DNA of 64,000 bases. Origin: Tragulus kanchil. Its lineage: Eukaryota; Chordata; Mammalia; Artiodactyla; Tragulidae. The stretch spans positions 139,394,854 to 139,458,853 of the forward strand of contig JAIOJX010000031.1 in assembly GCA_022376925.1 (NCBI GenBank), given 5' to 3'. The number at the start of each line of letters is the position of its first letter. The stretch's first letter is position 1. The notes under the pieces were generated by a model that saw nothing but the letters and a program-made list of their open reading frames with translations, ran no database searches and had not been told where the DNA came from. Positions 34,845 to 46,950 of this stretch are shown piece after piece. A program made the translations under genes and the position numbers.

Positions 34845-35582
34845 TCCTACATTAACTGCCTGGAAGTGGGGTGGGGCTGAACCGGGGCAGGTGGGGCCGG
34901 GGAATCTCACTGAACCTGAGGAGGCACTTTGGCTCCTCAGGGACCACGGTGTTCTAGCTTAAGCCAGCTGTCAGCCTCCTGACTCAAACCTCCCTGGACC
35001 CCCGGCTGAGGAAAGAGCTAAGAGGCCAGGACTGCACAGAGGCAAGGTAGGTGTTGAGGGAAGCGCGGGGCGACGGTGGCTTAAACGTCACCCCCTCCAA
35101 GAGGCAGCCTGTCCCGTCCACACTCCCCGGGGAGGCCCGTCCGTGTCCTTCTTCAGCATCTGGAGTGCATGCATGTGGTATCTACTTGGTTTTCTGTCTC
35201 CCTGAATGACCGTGGCTGGGAGCCCCATCTATTTTGGTTCCGTGCCTGACACAGTGTTGGCATTTTGCATTTTTTGGAAGGAACTACCAGCTACTCAGTT
35301 AGCAGAGAAGAGGGGCCGGTGGTAGGGTCTGATCAGGAGGCGGGGGTTCTGAGAAGGGAGAAGGATGTCGAAGAGGGAGAGCCCCATTCTGGGCAGCAGG
35401 TCCCCAGGGTCTCCGCTCTCTGTTGCTGCCTGTGTGGCCCGGGAAGGTCCCCTCCCTCCCCGTGCCTCTGCGTCCCCCCCTGTAGAGCCAGGGGACGGCT
35501 TGTATGTAAGTGTGAATCACTGGTCAGGTTCCGGTCAGCTTTGGCGTTGGACGGGTGTGACTTCCACGGGTTCTGTGTAATT

Positions 35583-36309
35583 AAAATCAGTATTATGTTG
35601 AACCAAATGAAACTGACATTTTCATGGATCAAAAATGGTCCAGTGTGGGCCATTTCATAGGGTTCAACCCCAAAATAAGAACATGAGCGATAATTGAGTG
35701 CTACAGGGACCTGGATAATAGGGTCAATCTGAGGTCCATTCAGGAAAACAACCTGAGGAGCTGCGTCAGGGGATTCCTGGGTTTCCTTTAGCCCTGTCGG
35801 TTTGGAGGTATTGTGAGCCAGTCATGCGTGGCACTGACCCAGTCACTCTCCCTCTCCGAGCCTCGTGCAGGTGGTTTGCGCCCCCACGTCTGGTCCACAG
35901 GGCTGCTTCCAGGTAACCAAGGGGGAAGGGCCGTGGAGGCTGAAGGAGCGGTCCATGTGCCTGATGAGATCACCTCCATCAAGGGCAAGAGTGCTCCTGA
36001 CCCCACCTCACGGGCAGGCAAAGTCCTGGGGACAGCCCAAAGCGCCGAGAACATCCGAGTTGGCCGAGGGGGAAAAGCGTGAAGCTGGAGAGCAAATGCA
36101 CAGACCTGTACATACAGACACACCTGGGGACACACACTGACACGCAGCCAGGGACACGCCAACACGATCGCCCGTTCACTGTGGCTGCCTGTGGGGTGTT
36201 CAGAAAGGAGAGGAAAAGCCAGAACATGCAGAAGGGCTATAGGGTGGATTGAAGGGGTGGCCTCAGGGGCACTGCCCTAGCGAATGAGCTAATGAAGGTA
36301 GCACTGCAG
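35583..36309. other. Single-copy non-coding DNA
   Basis: A possible sense MIR remnant lies at 35815-35875 ('gtcactctccctctccgagcc'). No gene or other repeat is recognised. Confidence 0.45.
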
Positions 36310-36487
36310 GTCAGGGTGGGGACATCCCGGGGGGCCCACCCGGGTAGAGGGACCTGGGATTGATCCCTGGTCAGGGAACTAGATCCCACAGGCCACAACT
36401 AAGAGTTCACATGCCTCAACTCAAGATCTGGCGTGCTGCAACTAAGACCCATGACAGCCAAATAAATAAATAGAATTGAATATTTAA
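36310..36487 (+). mobile_element. CHR-1/CHRL-type tRNA-derived SINE
   Basis: 'gggattgatccctggtcaggg' with a B-box-like core is followed by 'aactagatcccacaggccacaactaag', 'gctgcaactaagaccc' and an (AAAT)n tail. This is the shorter artiodactyl CHR type, distinct from the CHR-2-like copies elsewhere in the window. Confidence 0.75.
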
Positions 36488-38166
36488 AGGAAACAGGTCA
36501 GGGTGACAGGAAGAGCCCCAGGAGATTCCAGACCCAGGCAGAGAAGCTGAGGAGAGGCTGCCTTTGGGAGGGGCCGCTGAGAGGGAAGCAGCAGGGGACA
36601 GGGGATTAGGGGGGACTGGGAGCGGGGAGTGAGCAGGAGGGGAACCAAGAGACTGGAGAGAGCAGCCTGAGCGCGGGGTGCCCGGAGCTGTGGGCCAGGC
36701 TCCACAGGGCCATAGGCTGGCTTTCCGGTCCTGTCCTGGGTTCTGACACCCCCAGCCAGACTCCAAAGAGCCCCAAGGTATGAGGGAGCCAAAAATCAAA
36801 AAATTAAATAAATAAAGCAAGAAAAGACAAATGAGAACAGAGTTTTAAAGGAAAAGGTCCTGGGGAATCTCCCACCCCTCTCCCCATCATGCTGTGTGAT
36901 TTTTAAACAACTTAACCTCTCTGATCCACCGTTCCCTTACCTAGGAAATAAGAATAAGAACACCTGTTTTGCAAAACCCCTTCCAGCCAAAGGGGCACCA
37001 AGAATGCACCCTTGGTCAACAAATTTGGTTTTACCAGCCAGCTGCTACAGCGGAGAATGTATCTCAGGAACCGACCTTTCGAAAGATTATTCTGGGATTT
37101 GGGCCCATATTAAGTGATTTTTCAGACTTTTTCTTTGGGCTGGATGCTGTTGGGAAACTGGGGTCACTGAATGATTGGGTATCATTGAAACATGAGGCCA
37201 AAGGAACCAAGCGAAGCTACATCTGCAATTAGCAAAGAACGATTTAAGCCATGGTGGGGGATGTTTGCGCAGTTTTGTGGTGTGGACGATGCTTACATTC
37301 AGTCTGTGTCCAGACGTGATTACATGGGTCCTGTCTTTGCTTGATCCTCCGTGGCCTTGCCTGATGCTGGCGTTCTGAGGACCTGTTTGCGGCCAACAGC
37401 CCATCTGACTGTCAGGCAGCTTTCTTTCTCAGTTGACGGGAGGCTCATACTCAGAAACCTTAGGCGTCGCTTCCGCTCTGCTGGAGCGATAATGATCCAA
37501 AGCTGACATGTTATGTGGCCAGTACCGCACAGGCTCAGAGCGGGGCAGTGTTTATAGCCGTGTACCCGGGTGCTTCCAGCAGCCACCAGGGCTTGAGCCG
37601 GGTTTTTAAGGATGAGTAAGAGTTGCTGGGGGAGGGTGGAGGACTCAAAAAGAAGCAGTGAGCAGAGGCTGCATGAGTCCAGTGCGGTAGGCACGGCGCT
37701 GCCCTGCCCAGAGACAGCAGCCTGCCCCAGCCCCATGGTTGACTGGAGGCCCCCCCTCCCCACCTCAGACCACAGGATTTGGGCAGCACCACACCAGCTC
37801 TGGGAGGAACACATGACTTGTCCCAGCCAATCAGCACATCATACCCGGTGGCCGTGGGACTGCGTAGGTCAGGCCTGAGCCTGAGCTGGTCCAATCAGAG
37901 AGCATCCCAGCACTTTCCTGAGGATGATGGGCAAGACCTCTTCTTTTCCACATTTTGGAGCCTGGCAGAAAGCCATTCCAGAGCTGCTTGTGAAACACAT
38001 GCAAGTGAGGGGCTCTGGTCCAGGCAGAAGGGCACTAAAGAACCAGGAAAGACAAAGAACCAGAGCCTGTGGGGTCACCTGAGCCCCAGCCCTTCCCGAA
38101 GCAGATCTGGGGACACTTCCATTTCATGAGCTGGTCAATCCCCTCTGCGCTGAGGCGGCTAGGGTC
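36488..38166. other. Single-copy non-coding DNA with MIR and CCAAT boxes
   Basis: 36868-36975 resembles a sense MIR ('acttaacctctctgatcc'). 37020-37240 is AT-balanced, repeat-free and looks like a possible constrained element. Two CCAATCAG boxes occur at about 37826 and 37892, probably within an old repeat I cannot name. No exon is recognised. Confidence 0.45.
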
Positions 38167-38384
38167 ATGTGTCTGTCACTTGCCCTGGAAGACTGGACTA
38201 ATCCGCAAGCTGTTTTATAATTCTAGCAGCCACGTGAGATGCATTCCCCAGCCTCCTGTCAGGGCCCAGTTTCTCAAAGGTCCCTTCCTCCAGCACCAGG
38301 TCCCCCACCTGCCCGCCCTCTTGGCCATCACGCTACTTCCAGGTCTCCAGGGGAAGCAGCCTGCCTGTGCATCTGTGGAGATCT

Positions 38385-38545
38385 TTCCGGATGTTTTTAC
38401 TTTAATGTATCTTCGCAGCCACCCTGCAAAGAGAAGGAAGGAGTCCGTGTAATGGATGAAGAAGGAAGTGGGAGCTCCCAGGCCCAAGGTCCTATAGCCA
38501 GTGAAGCAATGAGGCCACATCCAGCTGATTTCAGAGATCTGTTTA
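38385..38545 (-). mobile_element. MIR SINE, antisense (copy at 39472-39632)
   Basis: 'ggcccaaggtcctatagccagtgaagcaatgaggcca' is spread over 38480-38520 and matches the complement of the MIR core. Confidence 0.55.
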
Positions 38546-38701
38546 CTGTGTCAGGCTCCTCTTAAATGCCAGGTCCTGACCAAGTGAGTTAATCCACAAC
38601 TTATCTGCCAGCATGTGTGGAGTACCTAGGATGGCCCCCAGGTTTGGGTCAGCCTCTGACACAACAGATGAAGGGGTGTTCTAGGATTAAGAACGAGATC
38701 A

Positions 38702-38957
38702 GGGCTTCCCTGGTGGTCCAGAGGGTAAAGAGTCCACCTTGCAGTGCAAGGGGCACCAGTTTGGGAAGATCCCACGTGCCGCGGATCAGCTGGCCTGGTG
38801 TGTCCAATTAGGAGCCAGTGCTCTGGAGCGCATGCGCCCAGAGCTGGTACTCTGCGACAAGAGGTCACTGCAATGGGAGACCCACACAGGCCAAAGAGTA
38901 AAGACAGATCGAAAGAAAGAGAGAGAGAGAGAGAGAAAGGAAGAAAGGAAGGAAGAG
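38702..38957 (+). mobile_element. CHR-2-like SINE with GA-rich tail (copy at 39789-40040)
   Basis: It has the alpha-type head 'gtaaagagtccacc' and loses part of the B box ('ccagtttgggaagatc'). The tail is a (GA)n/(GGAA)n purine tract from about 38912. No clear target duplication is seen. Confidence 0.88.
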
Positions 38958-39134
38958 ACCGGCTCACACACGGGACCCCAATCAGCATAACACTTCTGCC
39001 CAGCTTCTGGGGAGCCGTCAGCAGTGAAAGGGGAGCTTCAACAAGGCCAAATCAGGGCCTCTGCCTCCCAGAGGAGCCCCTGAAGATGAGGCAGGTTCGA
39101 GGAAGGGGAGAGAGGACAAGAGTCTAAACCTCAC

Positions 39135-39240
39135 AGTGGAAAACAGCCCTGGTCTGGGAGTCAGGCAGACGTGGGGTCAGACCCATCCTTTCCTAGCTGT
39201 GTGGCTTAGCCTGGTTGAACCTCAGGGAGGGTGGTGGGAC
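39135..39240 (+). mobile_element. MIR SINE, sense (copy at 40222-40320)
   Basis: 'tctgggagtcaggcagacg', 'cctagctgtgtggc' and 'ttgaacctcaggg' match the MIR core. Confidence 0.7.
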
Positions 39241-40336
39241 CCCCTTTCTCCTTATGTGTCTGTCACTTGCCCTGGAAGACTGGACTAATCCGCAAGCTGT
39301 TTTATAATTCTAGCAGCCACGTGAGATGCATTCCCCAGCCTCCTGTCAGGGCCCAGTTTCTCAAAGGTCCCTTCCTCCAGCACCAGGTCCCCCACCTGCC
39401 CGCCCTCTTGGCCATCACGCTACTTCCAGGTCTCCAGGGGAAGCAGCCTGCCTGTGCATCTGTGGAGATCTTTCCGGATGTTTTTACTTTAATGTATCTT
39501 CGCAGCCACCCTGCAAAGAGAAGGAAGGAGTCCGTGTAATGGATGAAGAAGGAAGTGGGAGCTCCCAGGCCCAAGGTCCTATAGCCAGTGAAGCAATGAG
39601 GCCACATCCAGCTGATTTCAGAGATCTGTTTACTGTGTCAGGCTCCTCTTAAATGCCAGGTCCTGACCAAGTGAGTTAATCCACAACTTATCTGCCAGCA
39701 TGTGTGGAGTACCTAGGATGGCCCCAGGTTTGGGTCAGCCTCTGACACAACAGATGAAGGGGTGTTCTAGGATTAAGAACGAGATCAGGGCTTCCCTGGT
39801 GGTCCAGAGGGTAAAGAGTCCACCTTGCAGTGCAAGGGGCACCAGTTTGGGAAGATCCCACGTGCCGCGGATCAGCTGGCCTGGTGTGTCCAATTAGGAG
39901 CCAGTGCTCTGGAGCGCATGCGCCCAGAGCTGGTACTCTGCGACAAGAGGTCACTGCAATGGGAGACCCACACAGGCCAAAGAGTAAAGACAGATCGAAA
40001 GAAAGAGAGAGAGAGAGAGAAAGGAAGAAAGGAAGGAAGAGACCGGCTCACACACGGGACCCCAATCAGCATAACACTTCTGCCCAGCTTCTGGGGAGCC
40101 GTCAGCAGTGAAAGGGGAGCTTCAACAAGGCCAAATCAGGGCCTCTGCCTCCCAGAGGAGCCCCTGAAGATGAGGCAGGTTCGAGGAAGGGGAGAGAGGA
40201 CAAGAGTCTAAACCTCACAGTGGAAAACAGCCCTGGTCTGGGAGTCAGGCAGACGTGGGGTCAGACCCATCCTTTCCTAGCTGTGTGGCTTAGCCTGGTT
40301 GAACCTCAGGGAGGGTGGTGGGACCTCTTTCTCCTG

Positions 40337-42722
40337 GCTGTTTATTCCCCCGCCCAACCCTAGACCCCAACCCCTTAGCCACCGGTGAAGTCAAATCCTC
40401 CGAGAGGCATTTGCTGACTGATTTCCTCCCTCCGCCCTCACTCAACTAACTCAGTAGGGCTTTAGGTGCTGATCTGACAAAGCAAGAACCCAGCACCAGA
40501 ACTGAGCTTGCAGTCCCTTGCGGGTCCTGCGGCACACCTGCCCAGGACCACTGGCATGGGCACCAGAGGGGCGGCGCTTCTCAAGGGGCAGCTCATCCAT
40601 CAATCCCAGAGCCTGGAGCAGGGTCTGACTAAGAGTAGCGTGCTCCATACCTCTTCACTGATTGAAAGAATGACCGACCCTCACGCCAGCGGGAAGGGGC
40701 TCTTTAGGAAGAAAAGAGACAGAGCTGCCCGTGGAGCTCTCCCCCGAGAGGCGAGTGTGCAGTGGCTCTGTGTAGAGCAGATTCTTTCTGAAGAGCTTGA
40801 CGTTGCCAAAGCAGAGAGCTGGACAACCAGGGCCTTCAGAGGCCGGGAGGGTCCTGGAAAGGAGGTGGGACCAGGCGTCGCCAAGGCCTGGGTGGGGCTG
40901 AGGGCAGACAGAAAAAGGCCTGTCACACCTAAAGGCTTTCAAACTGCAAAAACCAACCAGCACTTACGCAGGCCAGTGAAAGCCATGTCTGGCTGAGGGC
41001 CCTGGTGTGTACCTTCTGAGTCCTGTCCCCCTCCAAGCATCGAGAGAGGCCTGCTGGGACAGTGCCTGACATATGTAGGGCAACCTTCCTGTGACACTCA
41101 CCTTCATCTGCATCTTCCATGCTCCCCAAAGCCCCTCACCTCTGGAGGAAGGAGGGTCCCCCTGGTAAGACACGTGCACCCAGCCAGGCCCAGGTGTGAG
41201 CACTCGAACACCTGTCCCCAAACACAAACTGGGCACCCACCCCTCTGTCCAGAGACTGCCCCCTCCAGGGAGTCCTCCTGACCACAGCCCGTCAGTCAGC
41301 CTACCAGCTCTGCCCTCCCTCCTCCAGGCCTCCCACCCACCCACACGGACTCGAGGCAGCTCCTCCCCTGGAGCCAGGGACTCTGGGGACAGGCCCTAGG
41401 GATGGCGCACCTCTGGGCCCTCAGCACAGGCCTGGCACTGGGCCGTGGCTGCCAAGCGTTTGCCAAGCCCATGAGAGCGCATCGAGGAGCATTCCGGAGA
41501 CAGTGCAGCCCTAGGCTCGAATCCCAGCACTGCCGTCGCCCAGAGACATGGCTTGAGCCAGTTGCTTCAGGCTCTCTGCCTTCCGTCTCCCTGGGCGTGA
41601 AGAGGGGGGAAGCACCGAGCCTCCCTCCCCAGTCTGCGGAAATCTATTGGCCGCCGAGTTTTCGCAGCACGCCTGCAACTTTGACCTGAGTGAGTAATTC
41701 CTCCACTCTTGCTGCCCTGGTTCCAGTCGGATGGGGAAGGAGGGAGAGAAGACGGAATATTCCTGGGGCCTCTGCAGAGAGAGGCTCTGGCGGTGGGGCC
41801 CGACAGCCACCTCCAAGTGTGCTGACCCGGCCAGCCACGTTCCCCCGGCCTCGGTATTGACCCTCGCCTATCCTGGGGCCCGTGGCCTCTTCCCCGAGCG
41901 GTGCATGTGGCGAGGACGGGCAGGCCCTGCGGGCCGGATTGATTTTGAAATCTTGTCTCTTACACGGGAAAAGGTCATGTTTGCGGGTGGGCATCCCGAG
42001 GCCTCTTTCCAGCGGGGTGCCCTGGCTGAGCCACGGGACTTCCATTAGCATTAACGGGGGGCTCTTGGCAGAGGGCTCCGGCGGGACGTGCCGGGCCAGT
42101 GTCCGTCAATGTGGAAATCATTCCTAATGAAGCTGCTCAGAGAAAGTGGGTCTTTAGGGCAGGCGGGGCCCGGACGGCAGTTCCAGCCTCCTCTGCCTGA
42201 GTTTGCTGAGAACAAGGAGGCTGGGAGGTGAAGGCCTGGTCAAAGATCCTTGGGGTCACATCCAGCACCAGAGTCCCCAACAAAGCCAGACAGAAGACGC
42301 TCCATCCTCACACCCTCAGGTGGGGCTGTATCCGGCGGGCTGCTGGAACCTGCCGGGGGCCAGGAAAAGTGGGTCAGTGGGGGAGGTCAAGGTCCCACAG
42401 CAGGAAGTAGGGCCCGGACATGCCCCTCTCCACCTCTGTTCTCCCTGGGCAGGCCTGGGAGAGGAGGCTCCCCAGAGACAGGTGTTTGAAACAGCCCTCC
42501 AGGTCCCTTAGGGCCTTCTGTCAGGACCGGAGGACTCCCTGGCCCTGCCCAGACCCTCGCCCCTGAATACCTCACTCCTGGCTGCCAACTGGGCTTGGGC
42601 CCCACGATCAGAATCATGCCTGGTAGGGACCTCACAGATAGCTGAATCCAGAGCTGCCGACTGGCTGCTTATAGGTTGGATCTCGCCTATAATTGAATTT
42701 TGTTTGGTGTGAGTAGGGTTTT
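40337..42722. other. Single-copy non-coding DNA with L2, MIR and possible conserved elements
   Basis: 40590-40680 is a sense L2 end ('gattgaaagaatgaccg'). 41495-41605 is a sense MIR ('ctcgaatcccagcactgcc'). 41640-41700 and 41925-42140 are repeat-free; the latter has a TEAD-like CATTCC in 'gtggaaatcattcctaatg' and may be a constrained regulatory element. No exon is recognised. Confidence 0.45.
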
Positions 42723-42735
42723 TAAAAAAATTTTC

Positions 42736-42984
42736 GGGGCTTCCCTGGTGGTCCAGTGGGTAAGGACACCACTTTGCAGTGCAAGGGGCGCCGGTTCGAT
42801 CCCTGGCTGGGGAAGATCCCACGTGCCATGGAGCTGCTGGACTGATGTGTCCAACTACCGAGCTAGAGCTCTGGAGCGCATGTGCCCAGAACCAGTCCTC
42901 TGCAGCAAGAGAGGCCACTGCGATGGGAGGCCCACACGGGCCAAAGAATAAAGATAAATAAATGAAAGACCAATAGAAGTGGCC
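42736..42984 (+). mobile_element. CHR-2-like SINE (beta tail), complete
   Basis: Flanked by aaaaaaatttt at 42724-42734 and 42985-42995. The head reads 'gtaaggacacc', the B box 'ggttcgatccc', and it ends exactly in 'ccaatagaagtggcc', with any A-run shared with the target duplication. Confidence 0.92.
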
Positions 42985-45159
42985 AAAAAAATTTTTTGTT
43001 TTCAATTAGCTTCCAACACTTCAAAGTTGGAACAGTTCACCTTAAGAGGGTGGTTTTAGCTTTGCTGGAAACCTAAGGCACTCTGGCTGCTCCAGGCCTG
43101 CATGCCCGTGTTGCCAGCGGCTGCCCACAACTGACACACCACGCTGCCACTCTTGCCTCGCTAACTCACGTCTCGTGTCAGCTGCCTCGGGCACCGGGCT
43201 TGCCTCTCTCGTGACCACTGCCTGCAGTCACCGGCGCTGGAACTCACGACCCCTGCTTGGGACTGAGATCCAGAGAGGCCAGCCCAGGCGGCCCCACCCA
43301 GCATGCCCTTGACCAGAGGGCCGCACGGCCACTCTTCCCTTGGGTCTGGATCTTGGCTCCGACGTCGGAGCAGCCATCCTGCCCACTCTCACCGTTCCTC
43401 CTGTGGCTATGACCCCCTCTGGCCTTCTTCGCGGCTCTCGTTCCCTCCACACACACAACATACTCCTCGGTTTATGCGCCCTTTGTCTCGGCCCCACCCT
43501 CCCCCTCAGTAAAACATGCGCTCCACTGGCACAGTGCCGTGACGATCCTGTTCAGTGTCCTGTCCTCAGACCCTGGATGGGACTTGGCACGTGGTAGGCA
43601 CCCATTTGAATGAATGAAAAGAAAAAAAAGGTCAGATGTGAGGCAGACGGTGGAGAGCCTTGAATGCCGGCCTGAGGGGCAGGAATGGGGAAGCCTCCAG
43701 GGTCTACAGGCAGCAGAGTCACAAGGTGAGGTTCTGAAGAGCTCCCCCGGACCTGCCTTTGAGGCATTTGCATGGCCCTTGAGGAAGCTGCATTTCCATG
43801 GTAGCCACATGCTCTATGTGACAAGAGCCACAAGGTAGCCAGCATCCTGGGGAAGCAAAGGCCGCGGTCTCGGCACTCAGGGGGCTTTGGTATAGTTGGG
43901 AAACAGAATAAGACAAAGACCACAACAGGGGTGGAGGGAGCGGGAGACAGAGCGAGACGATTCCCACCAGACTGCCATCTCTATGAGGGCAGGGGCCCCT
44001 AAATCCGTCAAGAAAGATTTGTTGAGCACCTACTATGTGCCAGGACGCCGCCCGGCAGCATTTAGCCTGGCGATGGGACAGGCATTTGTGCCATAGACAC
44101 ATATGTGACCAAATCCAAGCGGAGGGGACCTTCAAGAAAGAAAAGAGGCTTCGAGGGTGTCTGTCTTGCTGCTCGCTGTTGGAGCACACAGTAGGCGCTG
44201 CCATCCATTTTCTAAGGAGAGGCAGGACTCTCGTGGAGAGCCGTGGAGCCCTGCAGAAGCACAGGAAGAGTTGAAGGAAGCAGAGGCGAGAGGCGGAGGA
44301 GGGGAAGAAGGCCGCCCCCCGGGGCTGAGGGACCTGCTGCTGCCTGCGTGGGCCACCACAGTGGGTGAGGGATGCTGGAAGAAGGGGGCCCCTGCTCCTT
44401 TCCAGGAATGTGCACTGCCCCTACCCCCACGCCGGGGGGGCCCGGGGCCACTCGGTCTGCCATCTTGATGCTCTCGGCAGGACCAGGATGCTGTAAACAC
44501 CCATACGCGACGCTCCTGCAGGGCCTCCGGGTTGCCAGCAATCACGGCCATCTGCTCGCGTGGCATCGGGCCCAAGCCCAGCGCCCGGGGAACCGTGCCA
44601 GGCAGCGATGGGTTCTGAGGCGTGCCCCTTAAACAGGGCTGGGGGCCTCCACTTCTGAGGGACCCTGGGGGAGCCGAAGAACAAAAGACAGATTCCCCTC
44701 GCCTTAGAAAAGAAAAGATCATGTCACTTAAGACTCAGCACAAAACGAGGAGCAGGGGAAGAGAGGGAGAAGTGCGTCCGGGAGGTCCTGGCTGGTCACA
44801 GGCTGCCTTTGCACGGCTCGGCGTCCCGGCGGACGGGAGAGGTACCGAGGGCACGTTCCATCTTTAAACCACCCTTCGGAAGTCACAGGCGCCCCGTCCT
44901 CTAGCCGTTCCCCTGGCTCGGCTGCAAGGAGAGGGAGGTTGCTGGAGAAGCTCCGGGTAGTACAGCACTGAACTGGGGGCCAGGATCTGCGAGCCCACCC
45001 GGCCGGGCTCTCGGAGGCTGTGTGGCTTTGGAAAGTGCCCTTGGCTTCTCTGAGGTCCCCATAAAGCAAAGGCAGGGGGAGGGCTGTGCAGATTAGACAG
45101 GCGACGTGGTGGCTTGTCCCTCTCGAGCATAGAGAGGTCTCAGCCACGGGAGGTCACTG

Positions 45160-45410
45160 ACGCCACGCGTATGTCTTGAACGTGCGCGCGCAGTTGTGCC
45201 TGTCTAGTGAGCTCAGATCTATCTGCATCTCTGTGGGCAAATGTGTAGCCGATGGTGCCCCTGGGTGGGCCCATCTGTGTTTGCACGTGAGAGTCCAGGA
45301 AACTACACCGGCGAGTCTTGGCTCTAGCCCGCATATGTGCCTATGAGTACACGTGTGGCGGCTCCCGCGGGCCCCAGGGTACACGTGTGTGTACACAAAG
45401 GGAGTCGGTC
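45160..45410. repeat. Decayed (TG/CG)-rich tract
   Basis: Alternating purine-pyrimidine words recur: 'cacgcgta', 'acgtgcgcgcgca', 'tacacgtgtg' and 'tacacgtgtgtgtacac'. This suggests an old TG minisatellite with retained CpG steps. Confidence 0.5.
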
Positions 45411-46924
45411 CCCACCCTGGGCTCACTGCCTCTGGGGCCGACGGGAGCCGCCTTAGAAAGGATTTGGACAGAGGGCTCACTTCCAGCCACGTCACCTCCT
45501 TCACGGCTTCTCCTCAGCCTACGCCACCCACTGGCCAACTGGCACACCCCAGGGGCTGGCACGTGTTTCCAAGTCCTCACCGGAAACGGGCTGGTCCTGA
45601 CGGAGCACGCGGGTCACCGCAGCACCAACGGGGCCTGGGAGGGGCTCTGGGGTGTTCCCCACCAGGTCCTCACTCCCCAGCAGGCCGCCTGCCCCGAGGG
45701 GGTGGGCTGGGCTCTGAGCTGCATCGGGGGCGGCCGCAGCCCCATCTCCGCTCTGGAGGGGGCTTCGGAGGGAGGGGCCATGGCGCAGGCTCTGGAAGGG
45801 AGGTCTGAACCAGAGGGGAGGCGAGGAGGCCAAGCCGTCCCTGGGCACAGCAGTCAGCAGTTTGCCTGGTTCTTTCCACTGCAGAAGCTCATTGCATCCT
45901 TACCCCTCTGCTAGGCACTACGATGGTCAACCCCACTCCACAGATGAGGGAGTTGAGGCTCAGAGTGGGGACCAGGATGGTACCAGGATGTCATTCACAC
46001 TGGATCCAAAAGCTCGCCATCAGAGGGTGAGCAGGCGTGACCCAAGGCAGCCTTGTGGGGAGAACCACACGTACAGTGCGTGGCTTGACGGCGGGGTCGG
46101 GTAGGGGCTAGCACGTCTGAGGAACACTGCTTTAGGAGCCTGGCTCACCCTCCAGCAGCCCCAGGAGGTGAGTCCCCCACGACCTCTATTTTACCCAGGA
46201 GGACGCCGAGCCCATAGACAGGAAGAACTTTGCACCGAGTCACACAGGTAGCGAGCAATACCCACGGAATTGGCCGGAGCCACCCCACGGGGCTCCTCTC
46301 AGGTGGGCCAGGGGGCACTGAAGACCCGTTTAAAAGCAAAGGAGGGGAATGGAAGGCCTTCTTGCCTCCTCTCCTCAGAAGTGGGCAAGATGGCCATTCT
46401 ACTGGACAGAGAACCTCCCCGGCACCCAGGCGCCCTTCCTTGGCTTCTGGGGCCCAGATGAGAAACCTACCCCACTAGAGTGGGAGATAAGAGACTCCTA
46501 AGCTTAGGGGTCTCCCAGAACCACCATCTCATCCCATCTTCATTCAAGACCAGGCCGCATGGCCCTGGGACCAAGAGGTCCTCCGCTCCAGGGTCCTGGG
46601 CAAGGAGGCGCCCGAGGGGAAGGGTGACACAGAGCCGGGCCTCCATCCCCCTGCTGCCGGGCCCTCCACAGCCACCTTTGCCACCACGGAGCCCGCGCTG
46701 GATTATTCAATGTAACGTTTAATTACACCAAGAGTCTAACGAACACAAGGAAAGTCAGATGTGGAACTCGCGGCCCCCGCTGAGCCTCCTGGAAACTACG
46801 GGGGAGGCAGGGTTGCTCCATATGCCGCTGTGTGGGTGGGTGGGCTACGCACACCCGTGTGCTCACGCTCGGGGCCTGTGTCTATGTGTGCACGTGGGTC
46901 TGGGCGTGTCTGCCTTGTAAGTAC

Positions 46925-46950
46925 GTGTGTGTGTGTGTGTGTGTGTGTGC
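46925..46950 (+). repeat. (TG)n microsatellite
   Basis: A run of about 13 TG units within a wider TG-rich stretch from about 46850 to 46975. Confidence 0.95.

Larger units (their letters stand above)
33349..35582 (+). repeat. Tandem direct duplication D11, period 1124 bp
   Basis: Copy A runs 33349-34458 and copy B 34473-35582, with a 14-base linker. Differences are confined to the last 300 bases ('gggggcccgggggtag' against 'ggggccggtggtag'; one extra G near the end). Confidence 0.96.
38167..40336 (+). repeat. Tandem direct duplication D12, period 1087 bp
   Basis: Copy A runs 38167-39253 and copy B 39254-40336, abutting. Differences I see are one C in a run near 38638, two GA units in the SINE tail and the last few bases next to the junction. 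Confidence 0.96.

Noticed and set aside
40508..40996. 162-codon open frame
   Set aside because: It overlaps an L2 3' end and has no domain or conserved context.
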